Assembly: GCA_027946555.1 (NCBI GenBank)
Contig: JAPEVC010000148.1
Coordinates: forward strand, 26,973 to 90,972
Source: Gnomoniopsis sp. IMI 355080
Taxonomy: Eukaryota; Ascomycota; Sordariomycetes; Diaporthales; Gnomoniaceae
Direction: 5' to 3'
Length of the DNA: 64,000 nucleotides
This document shows positions 12,592-23,152 of this stretch, in pieces; positions within the stretch are counted from its first letter, which is position 1; each line of letters opens with the position of its first letter. Below the pieces are notes generated by a model. That model had not been told where the DNA came from, did no database searches, and saw only the letters and a list, made by a program, of their open reading frames with translations. A program made the position numbers and the translations under genes.

Positions 12592-13539
12592 AGGTGGAAA
12601 TGGAAAGAGAAGGTGTGTGTGTAATTCTAACACAGCATAGTAATATGAGCCAAGAAGGGTATACTATTACTTACAGACAGATTGTCCAGGGTCTGGCCAA
12701 GAATATCTTGTGTACCTAGGTGTGTAGGTAGAATGGAGGATTGTAGTCGCAGATGGAAAGAGTAGTAAGTGTAGACAAGAAGGAAAAGGATCCACCGAGT
12801 CCGGCTGAAGCAAGTTGGTAGTATGACTAGTTAGGTGCAACCTAACCTAGGTAGGGCGCCCAATGAAGCGTAACCCTTGATGGACTAGAATGGACTTGAT
12901 GCGACCAAGTGAGACCTCTGGGGTTGATTTGTTGATGCCAGAAGGCTGAAAAGAGTCGTTGATCTGAGACGAGTCCACTGTCCTTATTATGAGATGATGG
13001 ATATTTGTTGGTCTGTCACCTGGTTGCAAGAGGTGACCTGGGTGCAAGAATGTGGTGCAAATCAATGGCTGAGGCTGCAAGATATATAGTGCAGGCCTTT
13101 CAGTTGCATACACCCGGAAAACGATCAATCAGATGGTGAATGAGTGAAGGAGATTCGAATGTGTTGAAAAGACAAGAAAGCCAATGCTTGCCTGCCTATA
13201 GTCAGCCATGCCTTCCCAACTTTCGTTCTTGCGCCGAAAGGTGGGCACGGGCAAGGAACGATGCGGCCCTGACCGCCTTGGCAGAATCCCTCATTCCGGT
13301 CTAGCCTCGACTTCTCCATCCAAGTGAACCCTGCTAACCTTGAATGTCAGACAAGGAAGGAGTCCAGGAGTCAAAGTGCAAGTGGCCATTTGTCTTGAGA
13401 AACCGTTACTTCGTGATACGTTGAGCCGTACGATTCCAGCTTCTACTCTACATCTGTCGCTCTTCCAATTATTCTATTTCTCCCTATGGTCACGACTGTC
13501 ACCGCACTTCTGTGCGCATAACGACAATCACTTGCTCCC
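11989..13539. other. divergent intergenic region, PHD gene / Cex1
   Basis: About 1.55 kb between two start codons. It contains the AG microsatellite listed separately and several short frames on both strands (the longest about 160 codons across the microsatellite) that lack coding character. A pyrimidine-rich block just before 13540 is consistent with the Cex1 leader. No other gene seen. Confidence 0.55.
12555..12586. repeat. (AG)16 microsatellite
   Basis: A perfect AG dinucleotide repeat of 32 nt in the PHD/Cex1 intergenic region. GA-rich tracts often keep promoters free of nucleosomes in fungi; here that is only a possibility. Confidence 0.95.
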
Positions 13540-16232
13540 ATGGATTTCCTAAAATCCGCCGTGGCGTCGGCCATCGCGAAGGGCCCTGCCTTCCCGTATA
13601 CCTTTGGAGACATTGTCGACCTTGACCAGTCCATCTGGACATTGCACAACGGCATAAGAAGAGTAAGTTCTGGAGCTTCTCTCGGAGGGTAGAATACAGA
13701 TAACTAACGATTTCATTAGGAAGACGGTTCTAATTGCAGCATTTTTTCCTTCGACATCACGACTAACCGCTCGCGTCTCCCCCTGGCCAAGAACGCCCTC
13801 AAGAAGCTGCGCACACTACGACACCCCGGCGTGATAAAAGTTCTGGATACCGTCGAGGTACTACGAAGACACACCCTTGGAGAGAGTATGGCCGCTGATA
13901 CTATGGTTTCCAGACCGATACCTACATCTACATTGCGACCGAGCGTTTGGTGCCTTTACGGTGGCATATCAAACGGAAGAGCTTGAGCCCCGAGACCTTA
14001 AAGTGGGGCATTTGCACTGTCGCCGTAGGTATTGTCAATAGAGAATGGTCACGGACATCTCAAACTAACAAGCTACCAGAGGACCGTCAAATTCATAAAT
14101 GATGAAGCTTCGTCCATTCATGGTAACCTACGGGTTGGGTCTATTTACACCTCTGAAAGCGGAGAGTGGAAGCTAGGCGGGTTTGAGATTCTAAGCAGTG
14201 TCAAAGATGACGAGGCCATCATATATGTACGCACAAAAGACTATGAAACTGCTCTGTACTTAGCTGATGCAATTTTCAGAACCACGGCAGCTTGGTGCCC
14301 GACGCAGCCAGATATTCGCCACCAGAGCTTCGTTCCGGCTGGGACTCAATCAAAAAGTCACCGCACTCTGCTGTTGACTCTTTCAACCTGGGCACGCTCA
14401 TACTAGAATCGTTCAACGGTGACTATGCTGGACCAGACCAGGCTGGCCAGACGAAGAATATCCCGCCGACCATGCATGCGAGCTATAAACGTCTAGTCAA
14501 TGCCAATCCGAAGTCCAGACTTAGTGTGGCCCATTTCATAGAACAAGGCACTCGCCGCGGAGCATTCTTTGATACACCGCTTATCAAATTGACCGACGGA
14601 GTTGATAACTTAGGTGTCAAATCTGCTGATGAGCGAGATCGGTTTCTTGAGTACGTTGCAACCTCGTCACGTCAAAATCAAGGTACTGACAAAAACAGTG
14701 ATCTCGACCAACTGACCGATGACTTCCCGGAAGATTTCTTCAAGATGAAGGTTTTACCGGAGTTGTTGAAGTCGGTTGAATTCGGTGGAGGAGGAGCCAA
14801 AGCTTTTGGCGTTGTCATGAAGATCTCTACCAAGCTATCGAGTGATGATTTTGATTCGAAAATTACGCCAGTCGTTATAAGGCTCTTCCAAAATCCGGAC
14901 AGGGCTATTCGAGTTTGCTTGCTCGACAACCTGCCCCTAATGATTGACAGATTGTCGCAAAAAATTGTAAACGACAAGATCTTCCCAAACCTAGTGTCAG
15001 GTTTCACGGACCTTGCCCCTGTTGTGAGGGAACAAACACTCAAGTCGGTTTTGACCATCATTGGAAAGCTGTCCGACCGTACAATCAACGGAGAGCTTCT
15101 GAAATGTCTTGCGAGGACTGCAAACGACGAACAGCCTGGCATTCGTACTAATACAACAATATGTCTCGGCAAAATTGCTAAGAATCTAGGGACATCCTCC
15201 AGGAGTAAGGTGCTCATTGCAGCGTTCACTCGTTCACTAAGGGATCCTTTTGTCCACGCTAGAAGTGCCTCACTTATGGCTCTTTCTGTCACGGGCGAGT
15301 GCTTCACTGATGAAGATTGTGCCATAAGGATTCTCCCAGCAATCTGTCCACTGATGATAGACAAAGAAAAGCTGGTTCGAGACCAGGCTGTCAAAACTAT
15401 GGACATATACGTTCAGAAGATCAAGAAAGCCGCGGCCGACATGCCAGATACTGTGCTTCCACCGCAACAAGCAGGGGCAGGGGCAGCACCACGCATGGGC
15501 ACACCAGTTACAGCAGAATCTGCTGCTGCGTCATGGACAGGTTGGGCCATATCATCTTTCACCAACAAGATCTCCCAAGCAGCCGGTGAGATCCAACCGA
15601 CATCATCAAACGGTTCAACACCTGCGCCCGCCGCGCCCGCCGCAGTACGCCCTCCTCCTGTGACAACAGCCTCGGCATCCGCGCTCCATCGACAAGCAAT
15701 GAAGTCTCCAACACCCGCAACAAGCTCAAGGCCATCCACTTCGAACGGTAACTTCGGCGGCGAGGCCTTCTTCACCGAAGCTGATCCTGCAGAGGATGGT
15801 TGGGGCGATGATGCAGCAGACAATTGGGGAGATGATGCAGCCAACACTTGGGGAGACATGGACGACATTAACGATGACGCCGACGACTTGAGCGCGCCAC
15901 CTTCAACAGATTCTTCAGCAATTTTCGCAACCAAAAAGGAGTTGCCGACTCGCAACCTAAATAGCAGTGGTAGTGGAAGTGCCAAACCGTTTGGTGATGA
16001 CGACGAACCAGACTTTGCAGGGTGGCTTGCCTCGCAACAAAAGTCGAAAACGAGCGCTAAGCCGCTGCCCAAGGGACTAAGCAAGTCAAACGGCAAGATT
16101 GCGACGACGGCAGCGACCAAGAAGCCTGCTGCAAAGCCTGTTGCAAAACCCGCTACGAAGGTGGCTCCGGCCAAGAAGATTGATTTGAAGCCGAAGGAGA
16201 CGGAGGGAGACGGATGGGGTGACGCGTGGTGA
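13540..16232 (+). CDS. cex1: SCY1-like pseudokinase Cex1
   Basis: Five exons: 13540-13662, 13720-13857, 13914-14024, 14080-14226 and 14280-16232. All four introns are phase 0 with canonical signals. The product has 823 residues. The N-terminal third is a kinase-like fold: TDTYIYIATERLVPLRWHI, then TVKFINDEASSIHGNLRVG in place of a catalytic HRD loop, so it should be catalytically dead. HEAT repeats follow (about residues 290-500), and the acidic C-terminus carries WGDD repeats and ends in GDGWGDAW. This layout is that of yeast Cex1 and human SCYL1, cytoplasmic proteins that collect tRNA at the nuclear pore and act in COPI/Golgi traffic. The Lys/Ala/Pro-rich segment before the end fits the family's coatomer-binding tail. 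Function is assigned from family knowledge. Confidence 0.93.
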
Positions 16233-16677
16233 TGAAGAAATGACCGAGATTTCTGAAAGATAGGATCCACCATAATTAATGTATATTGTCAGCGTCGTGG
16301 TCATGTCAAGCGAGGGTTTTGGCATGCTTGCCAAGGAGTTTGGAGTGTTGTTCTGGACATAAAATTGCACTTTTGCCATGCACAAATACCAGGATATCCG
16401 GATGTCAGGTGAAAGTGAACGATTAATTAGTTTCCTGATCAGTGCCCAGACTAATGAGCCAAACGCCTTTCCTCATCCATAACTTCCATGCCATGCAAGG
16501 TAATAGAGCTTCCGTGCGATCGTGCGCATAGTAATGAACTCCCGTCTAGCTGCCATAGAGGTGATGACTTCCTTTCAACTGTAGCCAATGAAATCAACCT
16601 GCCTCCCTAAAGATGGACCAATTGTTGTGCTCAAGATTGCGGCCTTTGGAACGAGACTAACCCAGTTGTCGGTCGAC
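16233..16677. other. convergent 3' region, Cex1 / Lst8
   Basis: 445 bp between two stop codons of converging genes. It should hold both terminators. No gene or repeat seen. Confidence 0.6.
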
Positions 16678-17927
16678 CTAACGTGCCTCAGAGTAGTCAT
16701 TCAGGGCCACACACACAGCACCCCGATGATGACCGTTGTATTGCCGGATGATCTGCTGGCTGTGGAGTTCCCACAGGCGGGCATAGTGATCTGAACATGC
16801 GGTGACCAGGTACGCCGAGTCGGCGCTGAAGGCACAGTCCCACACCCAGCGCTGGTGGCCTGTGAGCGTCGCCTCGAGCGGGAAGGGCTGGGGGTCGCCG
16901 TTCTCGTCGGGCTGCTGGGCCTTTTCGGTATCGACTTCCCAGATTTTGGCGGTGTGGTCGGCAGAGCAGGTCGCAAGTTTCTTGGTGTCGGGCGAGAGTA
17001 GGATTCGCGTGATGTACTCTTTGTGGGCGTTGAAGTGGGTGATAGGCTGGAGGTCGGTGCGGTCAAAAGTCTGGATGAGGGACCAGACGAAGACGTTGCC
17101 CTGGCGATGGGAGAAGGGGTATTAGCACAGGGACGATGGTGACAGGAAGGTGAAAAAGAAAATCTAGACTACAACATACGTTATTGTTGGCCGCGCACAA
17201 CAAGGTACCATCAGTTGCTACAGTGACACTAGAGACGCTCACATCCTCCTCAGGTATCAGCTCGTGACTGCAGTTGTTCTCGGCTAGGTCCCAGATCTTG
17301 ACACTGCCCGCGCGGTCGCAGCTGATGATCTCGCCCTGGTTGGGGTGGATAACCACATCGTTGGCAGGACTGCCATGGTTGTAACTGCGCTGGATGGTGC
17401 CAGTCCTTGTCTCCCATATCTTTACGGTGCCGTCCTCAGAGCTGGTCACCATCCACTTGCCCTCGCAATGGAACGCGACACCCGTGATGTTGCCCGAATG
17501 GCCTTCGAAGGTCAGCAGCGGGTTCGGGTTGGTGCTCTTGATGTCGAAGAGCTTGACGGTGTGATGGCCGGCGGCCGCGAGGAAGCGCTTGTCGGGCGAG
17601 ATGCACAGGCGGTTGACTTGGGAGTCTGGGTGCTGGATCGTGCGAGAGCAGATGCCCGAGAGAGCCTCCCAGAACCTATGATGCGCGCCGACGACAGGTC
17701 AGAGAGCGCGTTCCCACTTTTGGCGCACAATGGGACTGACTGCAAAGCGCAGCGGCGTCACGAATAGCAAGAGAAAAGCTTACCGTATGGTATGGTCATA
17801 CCCGGCTGAGACGCAGATAATGTCAGCAGTGTTGCTTGTGGGCGCCATAATGGACAGTCTTGGACGATTGTTGCGTGTGGTGGGTTGAGTGAACGGTTTG
17901 CTTACCGGTGCAGAGAATGACCGACAT
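16678..17927 (-). CDS. lst8: TOR complex subunit Lst8 (WD40)
   Basis: Four exons on the minus strand: 17927-17906, 17805-17784, 17675-17180 and 17100-16678, for 320 residues. The first two coding exons are only 22 nt each; splicing them gives MSVILCTAGYDHTIRFWEA, the conserved start of Lst8. The rest is a seven-bladed WD40 propeller, seen as HCEGKWMVTSSEDGTVKIWE, GSVKIWDLAEN, NVFVWSLIQTF, ADHTAKIWEV and WVWDCAFSADSAYLVTACSD. Lst8/Wat1 stabilises the kinase domain of TOR in both TORC1 and TORC2 and links growth to nutrients. Length and blade count match orthologues, which strongly supports the micro-exon model. It is divergent from the methyltransferase gene. Confidence 0.96.
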
Positions 17928-19140
17928 TGTGTCAAGATGATGCTAAGTGCAGCCTCTCTCCATCATTGGGGGGTTTGACAACCGTCGTGGAAGTTGGCCA
18001 AGAAGCCGTTGTGTTGTGAGGCTTTGAGGACGACGATGCACCTTCGGAGGTTGGAGACATCGAAGGTTGCTATGTGGAGTGAGGCTCCAGCAGGGGTCAG
18101 CTAGAAGTGACGCTGCCTTAGTGGGGCAATCCTGGGGTAATAATGACTCGCTTGTGCACATATCCATGCACAGCACTAGGTGCTTCAGCAATAATTGACA
18201 TTATCGGAATTCTTATAACAGCTTGATAGTGAGGATGACTTTTCATATTTTCACCATGTTCTTATATGGGTCAAACACTTCATTCAAGGCAATATAGCTT
18301 CAACAAGGAAAGGATAGTACTCCTGAGTCTAGCTAAATCAATTACTATATTTAAGATTCCTATTGAAATATTAGATCTAAGATTCCGCCTGGAAAGAGGA
18401 GAATGCAAATCCCTTTCAATTTGATTGTTTTAAGCAAGTCAGACCATATCTAGAAAGAGCAGATTAAAAGCCTTCAGAAAAGATGTGATTCATGATCTTT
18501 CGCATATACTGTACATAGTATAATTCTGCCGCAGGACCTGGTAATGCCTTTTACAAGTGGGCCATATGTGAGCGTACTGTGGCGGACGCTCGATTATATC
18601 AGGCAATCCCAGCTTGCCTTACCTACCTAGGTAAGCACGACCCTTATGCTGGGACGCTCATTAGCACAGTACTGAGTACCTAACTAGATAGGTACACACT
18701 CATTTAGCGATGCCAGTAACGGGATCCCCTGGCTGGCAATTAGAACTGAGAAAAGAGCTCACAGAAGGCCATGCTTTAGAGGGCCTGCGAAGGGAATTGA
18801 TTGGCTATCGACGTTAAAATTCTTTCTCATAAGTTAACACAGCTGCATCTTTTATATTTGGCAGAAGATTACATAATCTCCCTTTCATATATTGCCAAAG
18901 CATCGTGTCTCCTAACAGTCTTGTCGAGTACATGGCGTGAGACGCATGGTTAGTAGGCCAAGGTGATTGGCTCCGGAGGCCATGTAAGGCGGGTCGCTGG
19001 CATGACAATGATCGGCTTTTTGTGCCGCAATGTGGTTATTGGGTTGCCGTTCTTCGAGCATTCTGACCTGGCAATAGTCTTTTCCCTGATGGTCGATTAG
19101 AAGTCCACGGGCATATTTACTTTGTTGCAGAATCGCTAAC
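17928..19140. other. divergent intergenic region, Lst8 / methyltransferase
   Basis: About 1.2 kb between two starts. The part around 18.18-18.56 kb is strongly AT-rich and may be a decayed repeat. An inverted repeat CTTACCTA...TAGGTAAG sits near 18617-18634. No gene seen. Confidence 0.5.
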
Positions 19141-20010
19141 ATGGCCATCCAATTCGGCGTCGAAACCCAAAATGAGTCCGCTCAGAGGATGTACAACGCT
19201 CGAGCACCCAGCTATGAGGATTCCTGGCATCCTGACTACTCGCGCCGATTCGTGGCCCACGCACCACTCAGACACGGTGAACGAGTCCTCAGCCTCTGCT
19301 GCGGAACGGGCTTGGACGCCTTCCTTGCGGCCGATATTGTAGGCAACGAAGGCGAAGTTGTGGGCATCGACGTGTCATCTGGGATGCTGGAACAGTTGCG
19401 GCAGCGACAGAAGCACGAGGCGCGGGTTGGGAGCAGGATCAAAGTCATTCATCACGACGTTACAAACTTGGAAGGGCTTGCTAGCGAAGGGGTTGAGAAG
19501 GGCAGCTTTGATGCCATTCTATGCTCATGCGCCTTCGTCCTCTTCACAGATCCCGCCGCGGTGGTGGCTCATTGGAAGGAGTATGTCAAGCCCGGCGGCG
19601 TGATGGTCATCGACATCGCGCATGAACATAACCTGCGGTCAGGTATAGTGTTGGAGACTGTTGCCAAAAGTATGGGCTGCAAGTTTCCATCAAATCGGAA
19701 CTGGGTCAAATCTCAAGATTCATTCAAGGCTATACTGGAGGCTCAAGGGCTTCAAGTCGAAAAGGTTATCCTGATGGAGAATATCACTGGCAAAGGAACA
19801 CAGTTCCATGGCGTTGAGGATGCAGATAGCCACTTCGATTTGTTGGTGAACAGCAGCCTGACGCAGCTCTCTGCTTTCGAAGAATTTGAGAGCAAAGCGA
19901 AACCTCTATTTCGGGAGGCCTGGGAGTATGCTGCGGTGAACGGCAAGGTCGAAGAATCGGACGTGTTGTATGTGTACATCGCCAGGAAGCCTGGAAAGCG
20001 GCTGAATTGA
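19141..20010 (+). CDS. class I SAM-dependent methyltransferase
   Basis: Single exon, 289 residues, starting at the ATG at 19141. Motif I (VLSLCCGTGLDAF, about residues 49-61) binds S-adenosylmethionine. VVGIDVSSGML (about 73-83) contains the acidic residue that holds the ribose. SFDAILCSCAFVLF (around 120) is the motif IV region, and PGGVMVIDIAHEH follows. The layout is that of the UbiE/Methyltransf_11 superfamily. The substrate cannot be read from the sequence. No biosynthetic neighbours suggest a pathway. The frame shows no frameshift or truncation. Confidence 0.88.
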   Translation: MAIQFGVETQNESAQRMYNARAPSYEDSWHPDYSRRFVAHAPLRHGERVLSLCCGTGLDAFLAADIVGNEGEVVGIDVSSGMLEQLRQRQKHEARVGSRIKVIHHDVTNLEGLASEGVEKGSFDAILCSCAFVLFTDPAAVVAHWKEYVKPGGVMVIDIAHEHNLRSGIVLETVAKSMGCKFPSNRNWVKSQDSFKAILEAQGLQVEKVILMENITGKGTQFHGVEDADSHFDLLVNSSLTQLSAFEEFESKAKPLFREAWEYAAVNGKVEESDVLYVYIARKPGKRLN

Positions 20011-20424
20011 GAATCATATTGAGCAGCAGTTTCGTCCGGCGTTACTGAGCCAGACCAGAGAAGATTGGGGAAGCAAAGCAAATAGGAACGTGACCGAGAA
20101 AGGGTCAATCACTATCCACTCAAGAACTTGCGTCAATGAAGAGCGTGTATCCGATTGACAGGTTACTTGAAGATGTATAGACCTAGCAGATGTGGGAGTT
20201 CAATAAGCGACCTTGATGAAGGGAACAAAATTAGACTTCTTAGTCTGATGGTTCTATCAGATTGAACGTTGATACGAAGCTGCCCAGTTACATTTCAAGG
20301 ATGGTATGGAAGTACCTAGGCTTTCCTTGGCCTGGCACGACGGCAAAGGCATAGTTTGGAAGACCAACTATTATCTACGGTCGCAACCCAGCTCGCTGGT
20401 CAGGCTGTTCATCCATGTCCAGAA
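20011..20424. other. convergent 3' region, methyltransferase / HAD hydrolase
   Basis: 414 bp between two stop codons. No gene or repeat seen. Confidence 0.6.
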
Positions 20425-21597
20425 CTATATTTTCGCTTTTCCAGATGCTTTTAATCTGGGTTTTACCGCAACTTTTGGCTGACTTCCTGCCAACTTTAAG
20501 CCCGTCACCTTTTCCAACTCCTCCACAGCCTCGAAAGCTCTTCCTAGATTCACCTTGATCGTCCGAAAGCCCACTTGCTTGGCTCCTTTCAGATTGACAC
20601 CAATGTCATCTAAAAAGAGTATATTCTCTGCCTTGACACCTTGACCCCAGCCTAGTTGTCTTCCCCTGGGCGAATCGGCATTTTGCCGGGCGAACTCATC
20701 CACTTTCTGCACGGTATATTGATATATCTTTGGATCAGGCTTCCTCATGCCTACGTGGGCAGAGGATATGAACACATCAAACATCCCACGTACAGGGTCC
20801 TCGGAACTGTCCGGCCGGTAGAGTTCGTGGCCTGATGGATATATTACCGTGTTGCTCAACGCAGCCACGATGTAGTTTCCGCTTGCTTTGAGGTTTTTCA
20901 GTGCTGGATACATCCACGGGTCTGGGTGTCTCGCCGAGCTCATCATGTCGTTAAAGAGCCATTCCGCGTCCAGCTGGGGGACGGGCGGGAGCTGTTTTGG
21001 TAACGTGGGATTCTTGGCTCTCTGCAATTGATAAAATGATTGCCATAAATCACGGTTGTGAAGATCCTTGGAAAATCCATGGTAGAAATTGTCGTCCAGT
21101 GGGATTTCACCCCTCTCCAAGAGGTGCCAGAAGCCGTGGGGGGTTGTTTTGGAAATGGAGTAGTTGACCCAGCCTGGTGGGATTCCCAGACTGAGCTCGT
21201 AGTCCAAGATAGATTGAAACGGAGAGACAAGCTGAGATGAATTAGCTACTGCGAGGACTTGACAGGTTCTACCATAGCTAGCAGTGGCAATGTGATGTGA
21301 GGACCTCGACGTGCGAATTCGTGAAACAGCTGCCAACCCTGCTTTTTCACGCACGGGCATAAGGAAACACACCGAGAATCCCAGCTTATATACGATATTC
21401 TCATACAGTAGCAAGACAGGTGTTGTCTACGTATGTACGTGGAGATTGTGGGAGAACGTGGAGACACTGCACGCATTGGCAATACTTACGACAACGCCTC
21501 CAATATCGAATAGGATCACTTTGGGCTGGGTTTTGTTGGCCATCGCTGCGTCAATGGCGTCAAGAATATACTCCACTGGTTGTTCGTCAGGTAGCAT
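20425..21597 (-). CDS. HAD-superfamily hydrolase
   Basis: Two exons, 21597-21490 and 21231-20425, give 304 residues. Exon 1 carries motif I, VILFDIGGVV (residues 27-36), with the nucleophile Asp31; the variant DxG replaces the second Asp as in epoxide-hydrolase-N-like members of the family. Motif II is AALSNT, motif III lysine lies in GMRKPDPKIYQ, and motif IV is ILFLDDIGVNLKGAKQVGF. The cap between motifs I and II matches the ACAD10/ACAD11 and sEH-N phosphatase subgroup. Reaction: hydrolysis of a small phosphorylated or dehalogenated substrate, not identifiable here. The 258-nt intron is stop-free for much of its length in the downstream frame, so the 5' structure could be mispredicted without the motif I check. 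The DxG form may have low phosphatase activity. Confidence 0.87.
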
Positions 21598-21930
21598 GCT
21601 CCTTTGATATCAAATTCGTAGATTTCCTCATCACCAACACGGGAGGAGTTGAAGGGGAACAGATCCCTCGGCCTGCGCAGGCTGGTGCAAATCCGGGGTA
21701 ACTAGGTCATCAACCTCGGCATCAAAACGGTCGGCGGGTAAACTCCGGTCGTACCCAACCCAATTCCCCATCTCACCTGCTAGCGCATCAGCCCAGGGCA
21801 AAAGCGGGTCCAGTAAACGCACAACAGTTTTTTTGCGAGGAGACCACGATCTTCACAACTCGCCCTCACGAACTTTCTCCACCGACAACTACCCCGAGGA
21901 CACCACCCTGCCGCCGGCCAGACATTCAAA
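21598..21930. promoter_or_regulatory. compact bidirectional promoter, HAD hydrolase / RPL5
   Basis: 333 bp between the start codons of the HAD gene and ribosomal protein L5. The part next to L5 is pyrimidine-rich (CTTCACAACTCGCC and similar), as usual for ribosomal-protein leaders. No clear TATA box is visible. It must serve two genes with very different expected expression. Confidence 0.55.
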
Positions 21931-23152
21931 ATGGTGAGTTGCCAACACCATGTCTTTCGAGACACATTCGCGACTGCAACCGAGAGATGAACAGAGAAAG
22001 AAAAAAGAGTCAATGCAAGATGCTTCGGGTGGAGGAAGAAAAATAATCTGAAGCGACAATTGCTGACTCGACGGGACAAACCAGGTGTTCAAGCTCGAGA
22101 AGACCAGCGCGTACTACAGGTGCGTTCTTTCCCATCCACCATTTGCAAAGCAACAAAGCTTTAGCAGCAACCCGATGAAACTGACAATTACTGCAGCCGC
22201 TTCCAGACGAAGTACAAGCGCAGACAGTCTGGCAAGACCGACTACTACGCCCGCAAGCGTCTCATCTCCCAGGCCAAGAACAAGTACAATGCACCCAAGT
22301 ACCGCCTGGTCGTCCGGTTCACCAACCGCGACATCATCATGTACGTATAATCAATCGTGGGGAACTTTTGTGCGCCTTGTTGGTGCACGGGGCAGGTTCG
22401 CGTGCTAATACTTTGGTCCAATTTGCAGGCAGATTGTGTCCTCCGAGATCACCGGTGACAAGGTCTTTGTTGCCGCCTACGCCCACGAGCTGCGTGCCTA
22501 CGGTATCGAGCACGGCCTGACCAACTGGGCCGCTGCCTACGCCACTGGTCTGCTGATCGCCCGTCGCGCCCTCAAGAAGCTTGGCCTCGAGGAGCAGTTT
22601 CCCGGTGTCGAGGAGGCCGATGGCGAGTACACCCTGACTGAGGCTGCTGAGGGCGAGGATGGCGAGAGCCGCCGCCCCTTCAAGGCCTTCCTTGATGTCG
22701 GTCTGGTCCGCACCTCCACCGGTGCCCGTGTCTTTGGTGCTATGAAGGGTGCATCTGACGGTGGCATCTTCATTCCCCACTCCGAGAACCGTTTCCCCGG
22801 TTTCGACATGGAGACTGAGGAGCTCGATGCCGAGACCCTCCGCAAGTACATCTACGGCGGCCACGTCGCTGAGTACATGGAGACTCTGGCTGACGACGAT
22901 GAGGAGCGCTACAAGTCCCAGTTCCAGAAGTACATCGACGACGACGTTGAGGCTGACGGTCTGGAGGAGCTGTACCAGGAGGCCCACAAGGCCATCCGCG
23001 AGGACCCCTTCAAGAAGGTTGAGTCCAGCGGACCCAAGAAGACCAAGGAGGAGTGGAAGGCCGAGTCTCTGAAGTACAAGACCAAGAAGCTCAGCTACGA
23101 CGAGAAGAAGGCGCGTGTCCAGGCTCGCATTGCCGAGCTTCGCGAGGAGTAA
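21931..23152 (+). CDS. rpl5: 60S ribosomal protein L5 (uL18)
   Basis: Four exons: 21931-21933, 22085-22119, 22197-22340 and 22429-23152, giving 301 residues. The first coding exon is just the ATG. Spliced, the start reads MVFKLEKTSAYYSRFQTKYK, and the body contains GKTDYYARKRLI, NKYNAPKYRLVVRFTNRDI and GLTNWAAAYATGLL, all hallmarks of uL18. The C-terminus is Lys/Glu-rich as in eukaryotic L5, which carries 5S rRNA with L11 into the pre-60S particle. Codon use in exon 4 is strongly biased to C-ending codons, as expected for a highly expressed gene. Introns crowd the 5' end, typical of fungal ribosomal-protein genes. Confidence 0.98.

Noticed and set aside
14678..15406. 242-codon frame antisense to the Cex1 HEAT region
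   Set aside because: It is the reverse-strand shadow of a well-supported exon.
21934..22084. C/D snoRNA in RPL5 intron 1
   Set aside because: The box C candidate deviates from consensus, and there is no convincing terminal stem or C'/D' pair.
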